Assembly (NCBI GenBank): GCA_905198745.1
Contig: CAJKDU010000061.1
Location: 1-9,862, forward strand
Source: an uncultured Prevotella sp.
GTDB lineage: Bacteria > Bacteroidota > Bacteroidia > Bacteroidales > Bacteroidaceae
Direction of reading: 5' to 3'
DNA length: 9,862 nucleotides
In this document: positions 1 through 6,435 of the stretch, piece by piece
How positions within the stretch are numbered: position 1 is the first letter of the stretch
Layout of the letters: each line of letters opens with the position of its first letter
The notes under the pieces: generated by a model
What the model was told of the DNA's origin: nothing
Seen by the model: only the letters and a program-made list of their open reading frames with translations
The model's database searches: none
Program-made: the position numbers and the translations under genes

Positions 1-10
1 GACAAGCCCA

Positions 11-48
11 TTGGCAGAATTAAGTATGCACTAAATTAATTCCGCCAA
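11..48 (-). other. Hairpin in probable leader of an off-window leftward gene
   Basis: Positions 11-23 and 36-48 form a 13-bp inverted repeat with a 12-nt loop and one imperfect pair (A16 against C43). In a minus-strand transcript that pair becomes a G-U wobble, so the stem would be fully paired; in a plus-strand transcript it is an A-C mismatch. This favours a leftward RNA. A leftward -7 box lies just upstream at 87-80, and a minus-strand ATG at 11-9 sits at the base of the stem, so the hairpin could occlude that start. The alternative is a weak terminator for a rightward gene left of the window, because a T-rich run begins at about 54, but that run is several bases from the stem. Confidence 0.35.
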
Positions 49-79
49 CAGGTTGTTTTTTGTTTTTCCTAAATCCTTG

Positions 80-87
80 CAAAGGTA
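80..87 (-). promoter_or_regulatory. Leftward -7 box TACCTTTG
   Basis: Read on the minus strand, 87-80 is TACCTTTG, an exact match to the Bacteroidetes -7 consensus TAnnTTTG. No clear -33 TTTG is seen at the right distance. It would start a leftward transcript near position 75 that runs through the hairpin at 11-48 and out of the window. The coding region it would serve is not visible apart from a possible ATG at 11-9. Confidence 0.4.
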
Positions 88-351
88 CTAATTTCTATTG
101 AAACAGCCAAATGACTTATGGTTTCTTGATTTGGGTCAACTTTATGTGCCGTATTATTACTTCGGGTCTGAATTGTTGGTTAGACCGTATTGACGGAGAG
201 AAAACGAATAGACAAGTGCATGTTTGTCAGGAAATATGCAAGTGGAAAGCAGGTGGAAAATTGTTCAAAACAGCTAAACGGCATAATGCTTGGTGTCCTC
301 AACGCTTTTGACAATACGGTCAGAGCCAATTTGGGGGATGTATTACCATGG
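88..351. other. AT-rich intergenic stretch with no supported gene
   Basis: Two overlapping plus-strand open frames of about 65 codons cross this stretch, but neither resembles a known protein, has a TAnnTTTG promoter, or shares the GC-rich third positions of the real genes in the window. I see no RNA gene, insertion sequence or terminator here. Confidence 0.5.
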
Positions 352-581
352 TTAATCGTCTGTAAGTCTGATATTAACCGCCCGTAAGTCTGCCACTAAC
401 CGCCCGTAAGTCTGCCACTAACCGTCCGTAAGTCTGCCATTAGCCATCCGTAAGTCAGCCATTAACCGTCCGTAAGTCTGCCACTAACCATCTGTAAGTC
501 TGCTATTAACCGTCCGTAAGTCTGCTATTAGCCATCTGTAAGTCTGCCACTAACCATCCTTTAGTGTGTCACTACCAAGTG
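352..581. repeat. 22-bp tandem repeat array, nine full copies plus degenerate ends
   Basis: GTAAGTCTG, or one variant of it, starts at 362, 384, 406, 428, 450, 472, 494, 516 and 538, an exact 22-bp period. The core is GTAAGTCTGCCA, followed by YTARCC and then RYCY. A half copy lies at 352-361 and a decayed copy at 560-581. From copy 3 to copy 8 the tails alternate between CGTCC and CATCY, so the array has a 44-bp higher-order unit and probably grew by dimer duplication. Each unit contains stop codons, and 22 is not a multiple of three, so no frame stays open: the array is non-coding. Units abut without spacers, so it is not CRISPR. It may be a neutral variable-number repeat or a helically phased protein-binding array. 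Confidence 0.9.
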
Positions 582-776
582 CAAGATGTGCTGCTGAGTG
601 ATATTCTGTATGTCCGTTTGTCGGAATAGGTTGTTCAGTATTTCTTTATTAGGAGTACGGTTGCCATAATTGTGTTAGACGTTTGTCGTGAATTTTCGCA
701 GTCCTGAAAACCGCAATGTCGGTGACAGCAAATAATATTTCATGAAGATATCGGCTGAAAGAACATACTTTTCCAT
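561..776 (-). pseudogene. Short minus-strand reading frame interrupted by one stop
   Basis: An ATG at 776-774 opens a 33-codon frame beginning MEKYVLSADIFMKYYLL and ending at TAA 677-675. The same frame then continues without another stop for 37 codons, including the stretch EILNNLFRQTDIQN and ending HILHLVVTH, to a TAA at 563-561 that lies in the decayed last unit of the 22-bp array. The composition looks protein-like, but I do not recognise a family. An A-rich stretch precedes the ATG; the nearest promoter-like box (811-804, ATAATTTG on the minus strand) is imperfect. This may be a decayed small gene, a true 33-residue small protein with a trailing region, or chance. The run without stops is not long enough to decide. 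Confidence 0.22.
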
Positions 777-816
777 GTTTTTAGGTCTAATGTGACGCTA
801 TTTCAAATTATTGTCG

Positions 817-824
817 TAACTTTG
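817..824 (+). promoter_or_regulatory. -7 box TAACTTTG for the nucleotidyltransferase-guaA unit
   Basis: TAACTTTG is an exact TAnnTTTG match. A transcript would begin around 829-832. This would leave the ATG at 834 almost leaderless but gives the ATG at 858 a leader of about 27 nt, so the site helps decide the start of the next gene. No clear -33 TTTG is present. No other such box is seen before guaA, so this promoter probably serves both genes. Confidence 0.6.
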
Positions 825-857
825 TAGCTGGATATGGCACACACACACGACAATGCT

Positions 858-1625
858 ATGCAAGCAATGATATTTGCAGCCGGGCTCGGCACCCGGCTCA
901 AGCCGCTCACCGACACCATGCCCAAGGCACTTGTTCCTGTGGGCGGTGAACCTCTGCTCGCCCATGTGGCGCAGCGGCTGAAGGAGGCGGGATGCGGTCG
1001 TACGGTGGTCAATGTGCACCACTTTGCCGGTCAAATCATTGACTATCTCAAGGCACATGACTTTGGTCTTGACGTGCGTATTTCCGACGAGTCGGAGCAT
1101 TTGCTCGACACGGGCGGAGGCATCCGCCACGCACAGCAACTCTTTCACCCCAACTTGCCCATCCTTATCCACAATGTTGACATACTCAGCAATGTCAACC
1201 TCCGACGCTTTTACGACCTTCATCAGGAGCACGATGCAACCCTTTTGGTGAGCGACCGCCACACCTCACGCTATCTGCTTTTCGATGACGACATGCGGCT
1301 TGTGGGCTGGACCAATGTCCAGACAGGCGAAGTGCGCTCCCCTTATCCCCATCTTGATCCGTCGCATTGCCGCCGTTACGCATTCTCCGGCATCCACCTT
1401 TTCTCGCCGCGGCTGTTCCCGATGATGGACGCGTTCCCTGAAAAGTTCGGCATCATAGACTTCTATCTTCAGGCTTGCGCCCGTGCCGACATACGCGGCT
1501 TTCTAAAGCCCGACCTCCGCCTGATGGACGTGGGCAAGCTCGACACGCTTGCCGAAGCCGAGGATTTCCTGTCGGAGCTGGGCGGTGAGCAACAACAGAA
1601 CAAACCCAATAAACAACATAATTAA
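858..1625 (+). CDS. MurU-type sugar-phosphate nucleotidyltransferase
   Basis: This 255-residue cytosolic enzyme belongs to the nucleotidyltransferase family that makes NDP-sugars from a sugar 1-phosphate and an NTP. The N-terminus, MQAMIFAAGLGTRLKPLTD, contains the family signature GxGTRxxPxT, followed by the PKALVP lysine motif at residues 22-27. An LLDTGGG substrate loop lies near residue 83, and HNVD supplies a likely metal-binding aspartate at D108. The length is close to MurU and short of the hexapeptide-tailed GlmU or RmlA types; no left-handed helix domain is present. The start at 858 is chosen over 834 because the -7 box at 817-824 is too close to 834 and because homologues begin at the MxAMIxAAG segment. 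The exact sugar (MurNAc, mannose or another) cannot be read from sequence, and the kinase that often accompanies MurU is not in the window. It ends one base before guaA, which implies co-transcription. Confidence 0.85.
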   Translation: MQAMIFAAGLGTRLKPLTDTMPKALVPVGGEPLLAHVAQRLKEAGCGRTVVNVHHFAGQIIDYLKAHDFGLDVRISDESEHLLDTGGGIRHAQQLFHPNLPILIHNVDILSNVNLRRFYDLHQEHDATLLVSDRHTSRYLLFDDDMRLVGWTNVQTGEVRSPYPHLDPSHCRRYAFSGIHLFSPRLFPMMDAFPEKFGIIDFYLQACARADIRGFLKPDLRLMDVGKLDTLAEAEDFLSELGGEQQQNKPNKQHN

Positions 1626-1626
1626 C

Positions 1627-3237
1627 ATGCAACAGAAGATTATAATCCTCGATTTCGGTTCGCAGACCACGCAGCTCATAGGCCGTCGTGTGCGCGAACT
1701 CGACACCTTCTGCGAAATTCTTCCCTACAACAAGTTCCCTAAGGATGACCCGTCGGTTATCGGCGTCATCCTGAGCGGTTCGCCTTATTCGGTGCACGAC
1801 AAGGAAGCCTTCAAGGTAGACCTCAGCCAGTTCATCGGCCGTCTGCCGGTGCTCGGCATCTGCTACGGAGCGCAGTATCTTTCGTACGCCCAGGGCGGAC
1901 GTGTGGAGGCTGCCGACTCACGTGAGTACGGTCGTGCCAACTTGGAGCATTTCGATGCCCAGAACCCGCTCTTCAAGGGCTTTGTGGAAAATTCGCAGGT
2001 GTGGATGAGCCATGGCGACACCATTACAGCCATTCCTGAAGGCTATGAATGCATCGCCTCAACTGCCAACGTGAAGTTTGCAGCCTATGCTTCCACTAAG
2101 CAGCCCGTTTGGGCCGTGCAGTTCCACCCCGAGGTGTTCCATTCGCTTCAGGGCACACAGTTGCTCAAGAACTTTGTGGTAGACATTTGCGGAAGCAAGC
2201 AGGACTGGAGTGCCGACTCGTTTGTAGACACCACTGTGGCAGAACTCCGCAAGCAGTTGGGCAATGACAAGGTTATTCTCGGCCTTTCGGGAGGCGTGGA
2301 TTCCAGTGTGGCTGCCGTGCTGCTCCACCGTGCCGTGGGCAGCAACCTGACCTGCATATTCGTAGACCATGGCATGCTCCGCAAGAACGAGTTCCGCGAC
2401 GTGATGCGCGATTATGAGGGACTGGGACTCAACGTTATCGGCGTTGACGCCTCGGAAAAGTTCTTTGCCGACCTGGCAGGCGTTTCCGATCCCGAACAGA
2501 AGCGTAAGATTATAGGTCGTGATTTCGTGGAGGTGTTCAATGCCGAGGCCAAGAAGCAAACGGGCGCCAAGTGGCTTGCCCAGGGCACCATCTATCCCGA
2601 CCGCATTGAGTCGCTCAACATAACGGGTAAGGTCATCAAGAGTCACCACAACGTGGGCGGCCTGCCCAAGGAGATGAACCTACAGTTGTGTGAACCTTTG
2701 AAGTGGCTCTTCAAGGACGAAGTGCGCCGTGTGGGCCGTTCGCTCGGCATGCCCGAGCATCTCATCACCCGTCATCCTTTCCCCGGTCCGGGTCTGGCTG
2801 TGCGCATTCTGGGCGACATCACACGCGAAAAGGTGCGCATACTTCAGGACGCAGACGACATTTTTATCCGCGGTCTGCGCGACTACAAGGTGCGCCTGAG
2901 CGGTGAAGAGGCCCGCCGTGTGCTGGCTGCCGGTGTGCCGGCCGACATGCAGAATGGTGAGATTGAGGTGTCGCTCTACGACCAGATATGGCAGGCAGGC
3001 ACCGTGCTCCTGTCCACCGTGCGTTCGGTGGGCGTGATGGGCGACGAGCGCACCTACGAGCATCCCGTGGCACTGCGTGCCGTGACCTCTACCGATGCCA
3101 TGACAGCCGACTGGGCCCATCTGCCCTACGATTTCATGGCGAAGGTGAGCAATGAGATTATTAATAAGGTGAAAGGTGTCAACCGCGTTTGCTACGACAT
3201 CTCCTCCAAGCCACCAGCAACGATCGAGTGGGAGTAG
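1627..3237 (+). CDS. guaA: GMP synthase (glutamine-hydrolysing)
   Basis: GuaA converts XMP to GMP using ATP and glutamine-derived ammonia, the last step of guanine nucleotide synthesis. The 536-residue protein shows the class I glutaminase domain at about 1-190 with nucleophile C79 in GICYGAQ and the H167/E169 pair in QFHPE. The ATP pyrophosphatase domain follows, with the SGGVDSS loop at 221-227, then GTIYPDRIES and SHHNVGGLP. The C-terminal dimerisation domain contains HPFPGPGLAVRILGD and the terminal KPPATIEWE. Its start is the ATG one base after the upstream stop codon; an in-frame extension back to 1549 would overlap the neighbour and adds nothing family-like. No promoter is seen between the genes. 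Compared with E. coli GuaA as I recall it, residues about 419-449 form an insertion of roughly 28 residues between IFIRGLR and LYDQIWQ, in the dimerisation domain. Confidence 0.97.
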   Translation: MQQKIIILDFGSQTTQLIGRRVRELDTFCEILPYNKFPKDDPSVIGVILSGSPYSVHDKEAFKVDLSQFIGRLPVLGICYGAQYLSYAQGGRVEAADSREYGRANLEHFDAQNPLFKGFVENSQVWMSHGDTITAIPEGYECIASTANVKFAAYASTKQPVWAVQFHPEVFHSLQGTQLLKNFVVDICGSKQDWSADSFVDTTVAELRKQLGNDKVILGLSGGVDSSVAAVLLHRAVGSNLTCIFVDHGMLRKNEFRDVMRDYEGLGLNVIGVDASEKFFADLAGVSDPEQKRKIIGRDFVEVFNAEAKKQTGAKWLAQGTIYPDRIESLNITGKVIKSHHNVGGLPKEMNLQLCEPLKWLFKDEVRRVGRSLGMPEHLITRHPFPGPGLAVRILGDITREKVRILQDADDIFIRGLRDYKVRLSGEEARRVLAAGVPADMQNGEIEVSLYDQIWQAGTVLLSTVRSVGVMGDERTYEHPVALRAVTSTDAMTADWAHLPYDFMAKVSNEIINKVKGVNRVCYDISSKPPATIEWE

Positions 3238-3261
3238 AAGCCCATTTACTACGGATATAAA

Positions 3262-3302
3262 AAATCCCCTCCAAGTCAAGTTCTATGATTTGGAGGGGAT
3301 TT
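3262..3302. terminator. Bidirectional terminator between guaA and the M16 peptidase gene
   Basis: A perfect 13-bp stem is formed by AAATCCCCTCCAA (3262-3274) and its reverse complement at 3290-3302, with a 15-nt loop. Leftward RNA ends in a run of U after the stem because of the A-rich block at 3258-3264; rightward RNA has a weaker U-rich tail (TTTGCTTATT). It lies between two convergent genes, two bases beyond the stop codon of the minus-strand gene and about 25 bases after the guaA stop. Confidence 0.88.
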
Positions 3303-3304
3303 GC

Positions 3305-6133
3305 TTATTCCACGGTCATGCCTTTGCAGATGAGTGCCATGCGCTCAGGGCTGAGATAGAGAGTGAAGGCCTGCTGCATGTCTGCCGGTGTGATGGCTTT
3401 CAAGTATTGGGCAAAACGGTTGAGCTCGGCGAGTGTTTCGCCGTTTTGCAGGAGTGAGGTGAGGCCTTCCATCCACGGTATGGGGGCATTGTCGGCCAAT
3501 AGCTTGCGTCTTTGCACCAGAAAATTCATCTTTGCCTGTTGCAGTTCGGTTGGGGCAACGGGCGTCTGTTGCAGCTCACGGATTGTTTCTCTCACGGCTT
3601 TGTCGGCAGTCTGCCTGTCCTCGTTGCGCACGGTCACCTTGACCAGGAAGTGATACTTTTGTTGTGGATAGCCGGCTTTCGATAGTTTTACATCGGGCGA
3701 ACTGGCTATTTTCAGTTGTCCTTCAAGTCGCTGTTGCAACCTTTGTTGCAGCAATCCCCTGATGATGGCAAGTTTTGCAGACTCCTTGAGTTCGGGCAGG
3801 TAGTTGCCGGGAAACACGTAGTGAAGTTCGGTTTGTGTGCTTGTCGTGTTGGGAAAGGTCTTTCTGAAGTTCATCTCAGGTATGTAGACAGGCTTGTCTG
3901 TGAAAGTCCCCATGTTGGAAGATGTGAGTCGGCCGAAGGTGTTGGCGGCAGCACGGAGCACGGATTTCGGGTTGAAGTGGCCGGTGAAGATGATGGTGGT
4001 ATGCTCGGGGTCGGTAAAGAGCCGTGTGTAATAGTAGCACATGTGGTCGAGGTCCAGTTGGTCAAGGTCTGCCGCTGTGTGTTTCAAACCTTCCGTCGAC
4101 GGTGTGTCGCGGGCAATGGAGTCGATGCACTGGATGAGCATGCGCTGTGGGTCGAGCGTCCGGAGTTGCTGGAGTTTGCTTTCGTGCATGATGCAGTCCT
4201 TTTCCTCCTGACGCAATCTGTCGAAGTTCTCGTATGCCCTGCCGGGTGCGGTTATCTTTTCATAAGCCATATTCATCAGCAGTTGTGGCTTGGAACAAGG
4301 TGCTGTGGCCTTCAGTTGGTGCCAATAGTCGTCTATGGCGATGGTCATAGTGATGTTGTCAGTCTGCATCACGTCTATCAGCGTGTCCTCGGGCACGTTC
4401 TGCAGCCCGCCCATGTCCACATATTTGTCAGCATCCATCAAGAGCAAGCGTGAGTTCGGGTCGAGGTCGGCGTATCCGCCACGGCCCAGGAGAGTCATGC
4501 GGAGCGTGCTGTCGCGGTCTGTCGTGGGGCGGAGAATCAGGCGCAAGCCGTTCTTGAGCAAATATTCCGATGCCCCGATATCTGCATATCCGCTGGCACT
4601 TGCGGGTGAGGCATCGGGATGTGTTGCCGAAAGGCATGGCGGCAGGTTCAGGTGGCGTTCCTCGACTTCAGGCCTGCGTTGGTATTTGTAGGTGTAGGTG
4701 TGTGCCTTCATTCCTCTTTGCCACACGTGGCGCAGGTGTCGCTCATTGAAGGCGTCGCGTCTGCCTTTGTGGTTACGATAGGCTGCGAGCACAGACAGAT
4801 GCTTGTTGTTAATCAGGTCGGAGAGCATGCGTTGCAGGGTGGCACTTGTTGTGTGCTCCACAATGTCGCGTATGCGCGCCATGTCATCGGAAGAAGTGAC
4901 AGGAAGGTTGCCGCTGATGGCATAATCGGTTAGGTAGTCGCACCAGATGGCTGAAGCCGTGCCCACGGTGTCTACGCGCATGGTTCGCAGTTTCTCGGCA
5001 ATGTTGTCGGCAAGTTCTTTATGTGAGAATCCGCGCTGTATGATGGTGTTGAGAGTTATCAGTGCACTGTTCATATAGCTTTTTATTATGCGTCTGTTGT
5101 TACCTTCTACCGAGATGAAAAACATGTTCTTCCCGTCCAAGACAGTCTTGTCGACAATAGAAGCGTTTATTTGCTTGGCTTTTAGTCGCTTGTCAATGGC
5201 CGTGACGAGTATTTTCCATTGCTCTTTTTCGGCAGTGGCAGCTACGTTGGCAGTGGAGTTGGAAGGATGAGGAATGGCAAAGGTGAGCCGTGAACGGGCT
5301 GCCGTGGTGTCTACAGCTTCGGCGAGGGTGAATCCTTTGCGGTAGGTAAGGGGGTATTTCCGGTGAATGGAGCGATCTCCTACGGGTAGTTCCCCGAACA
5401 CCGTCTTCACGCATTTTTCCATGTCGACGGCATCCATATCACCCACCACCACGAGCGTGACATTCTGCGGAATGTACCACTTGTGGTAGTATTTGAGCAC
5501 TTCCTCTCGGGTGAGCAGTTCCGTTTCCTGTATGGTGCCTGTTGGCTTACGGTGAAGATGTCTGCCCTTGCCCAGTTTTAAGTCCTGGAATTTGTCGTCG
5601 AGTGACGAGCTGTTCATTGCCTCGTTGATAATGGCTCTCCGTTCTGTTTCCATTCTCTTTGGGTCGAAACTGAGACTTCCGATGATGTCGCGGAGAGCAA
5701 ATAGTGAATTGCTTATCACATGATAGCCGAAGTCGGCAACGGGAAGGGAAAGTTGGTAGACCGTGTGATTGAAGCCTGTAGTGGCAAGCATGTCATGGCC
5801 GGGAACCATGCCCAGTCTTTTAAAGTAGGACGTCCAGGAGTCGACCGGGAAGTGTGTGGAGCCGTTAAAAGCCATGTGTTCCACCATATGGGCGCTGCCT
5901 CGCTGCCGATTGGTTTCCTGCAATGTTCCTGCGTTCACCACAAGTCTAATCTCCAAGTTGTGCTTGGGGTGATTATTAGGCAGGATGATGTAGCGTAGTC
6001 CATTGGCGAGGTGTCCCTCGATGGTACCTTGCGGCAGGTCGATCTGGTTGTGCCGGTCGTTGGGAACTCCTTGTGCTGTCGAAGTGAAAAGCAGAATGAC
6101 AAGGAATGTTATTGTGCGTAAGAGTCTGTTCAT
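3305..6133 (-). CDS. Secreted M16 family zinc peptidase (PqqL-like, two-domain)
   Basis: This 942-residue protein is a full-length two-lobed M16 (insulinase/pitrilysin-type) metallopeptidase. The first lobe has the inverted zinc motif HMVEH at residues 82-86 (H82, E85, H86), and the third ligand is probably E171 in ERRAIINEAM. FNGSTHFP after the zinc motif and YIPQNVTLVVVGDMD near residue 220 are typical of the family. The second lobe (about 530-942) repeats the fold without a zinc motif, as in other M16 enzymes, and includes FTDPEHTTIIFTGHFNP. Residues 1-22 form a signal peptide (basic MNRLLR, then a hydrophobic core, likely cleavage after the AQG region) with no lipobox cysteine, so the enzyme is probably periplasmic. 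It likely degrades peptides, but the substrate is unknown. The gene stands alone between a shared terminator and a divergent promoter region. Confidence 0.93.
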   Translation of the reverse strand: MNRLLRTITFLVILLFTSTAQGVPNDRHNQIDLPQGTIEGHLANGLRYIILPNNHPKHNLEIRLVVNAGTLQETNRQRGSAHMVEHMAFNGSTHFPVDSWTSYFKRLGMVPGHDMLATTGFNHTVYQLSLPVADFGYHVISNSLFALRDIIGSLSFDPKRMETERRAIINEAMNSSSLDDKFQDLKLGKGRHLHRKPTGTIQETELLTREEVLKYYHKWYIPQNVTLVVVGDMDAVDMEKCVKTVFGELPVGDRSIHRKYPLTYRKGFTLAEAVDTTAARSRLTFAIPHPSNSTANVAATAEKEQWKILVTAIDKRLKAKQINASIVDKTVLDGKNMFFISVEGNNRRIIKSYMNSALITLNTIIQRGFSHKELADNIAEKLRTMRVDTVGTASAIWCDYLTDYAISGNLPVTSSDDMARIRDIVEHTTSATLQRMLSDLINNKHLSVLAAYRNHKGRRDAFNERHLRHVWQRGMKAHTYTYKYQRRPEVEERHLNLPPCLSATHPDASPASASGYADIGASEYLLKNGLRLILRPTTDRDSTLRMTLLGRGGYADLDPNSRLLLMDADKYVDMGGLQNVPEDTLIDVMQTDNITMTIAIDDYWHQLKATAPCSKPQLLMNMAYEKITAPGRAYENFDRLRQEEKDCIMHESKLQQLRTLDPQRMLIQCIDSIARDTPSTEGLKHTAADLDQLDLDHMCYYYTRLFTDPEHTTIIFTGHFNPKSVLRAAANTFGRLTSSNMGTFTDKPVYIPEMNFRKTFPNTTSTQTELHYVFPGNYLPELKESAKLAIIRGLLQQRLQQRLEGQLKIASSPDVKLSKAGYPQQKYHFLVKVTVRNEDRQTADKAVRETIRELQQTPVAPTELQQAKMNFLVQRRKLLADNAPIPWMEGLTSLLQNGETLAELNRFAQYLKAITPADMQQAFTLYLSPERMALICKGMTVE

Positions 6134-6183
6134 AAAGTTTTGCTTTAGGCAGTTTGCCGTTTTTTTCGTCTATTATATGTTTG

Positions 6184-6191
6184 CAAAGACA
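6184..6191 (-). promoter_or_regulatory. Proximal leftward -7-like box TGTCTTTG for the M16 gene
   Basis: On the minus strand 6191-6184 reads TGTCTTTG, one base from TAnnTTTG. It would give the peptidase mRNA a leader of about 45 nt, which is a usual length. It lies at the edge of the first palindromic element copy. The perfect box at 6257-6250 competes as the true promoter. Confidence 0.35.
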
Positions 6192-6249
6192 GTGCCAACG
6201 AGCGGAATGAAAGTATTCTTTCATATTGCCGAGTGCCGCCTGTCTTATG

Positions 6250-6257
6250 CAAAGATA
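6250..6257 (-). promoter_or_regulatory. Distal leftward -7 box TATCTTTG
   Basis: On the minus strand 6257-6250 is an exact TAnnTTTG match at the edge of the second palindromic element copy. A transcript from here would have a leader of about 110 nt carrying the 7-bp hairpin at 6207-6224 before the peptidase start at 6133. No good -33 TTTG is visible. Confidence 0.45.
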
Positions 6258-6374
6258 GTGCAAATGAGCGGAATAGGAAATAAAAAACCGTTATTTATTT
6301 TTTTATTCCCGAGTTTTAGAGGCTGTGGCAAAGACTCGGTGAGAGAGGGGATATAATAAAAAAGGAGTGTGTTC

Positions 6375-6405
6375 TTTCCCGGTTCTTCTTTTTTGGTTAC
6401 CTTTG
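6375..6405 (+). promoter_or_regulatory. Promoter of the alpha-L-fucosidase gene
   Basis: TACCTTTG at 6398-6405 matches the -7 consensus TAnnTTTG exactly. TTTC at 6375-6378 lies 19 nt upstream and is a one-mismatch version of the -33 TTTG box. The predicted start near 6411 leaves a leader of about 25 nt before the ATG at 6436. The leader is A-rich before the start, as is common in this phylum, and has no Shine-Dalgarno sequence. Confidence 0.6.
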
Positions 6406-6435
6406 TTCCATTAATCATCAATAAACTTAACAAGT

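Larger units (their letters stand above)
6182..6316. repeat. Two tandem copies of a palindromic intergenic element
   Basis: TGCAAAGACAGTGCCAACG starting at 6182 and TGCAAAGATAGTGCAAATG starting at 6248 open two related units, each continuing with AGCGGAAT, an inverted repeat, and then CCGAGT. In copy 1 the inverted repeat is ATGAAAG (6207-6213), loop TATT, CTTTCAT (6218-6224). In copy 2 the arms are AT-rich, GGAATA (6270-6275) against TATTCC (6304-6309). The arms differ in sequence while the flanking GAGCGGAAT and CCGAGT are shared, which suggests conserved structure over conserved bases. A third CAAAGAC occurs at 6329-6335. From memory, similar sequences recur between genes in Bacteroides and Prevotella genomes; I could not check this. 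The unit edges carry leftward TAnnTTTG-like boxes. Confidence 0.6.

Noticed and set aside
183..321. Inverted repeat GACCGTATTG (183-192) and CAATACGGTC (312-321)
   Set aside because: A single 10-bp match over this distance is expected by chance at a fair rate, and no transposase or target duplication accompanies it.
111..387. Two overlapping plus-strand open frames of about 65 codons
   Set aside because: No recognisable motif, no promoter, and composition unlike the real genes; one runs into the repeat array.
362..559. CRISPR array
   Set aside because: Units of 22 bp abut directly with no unique spacers, and no cas gene is present.
352..581. Plasmid replication origin
   Set aside because: The period resembles iterons, but there is no rep gene, DnaA box cluster or partition gene, and the neighbours are housekeeping chromosomal genes.
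6361..6367. AAAGGAG as a Shine-Dalgarno site
   Set aside because: No start codon lies at a usable distance, and it falls upstream of the predicted fucosidase transcription start.
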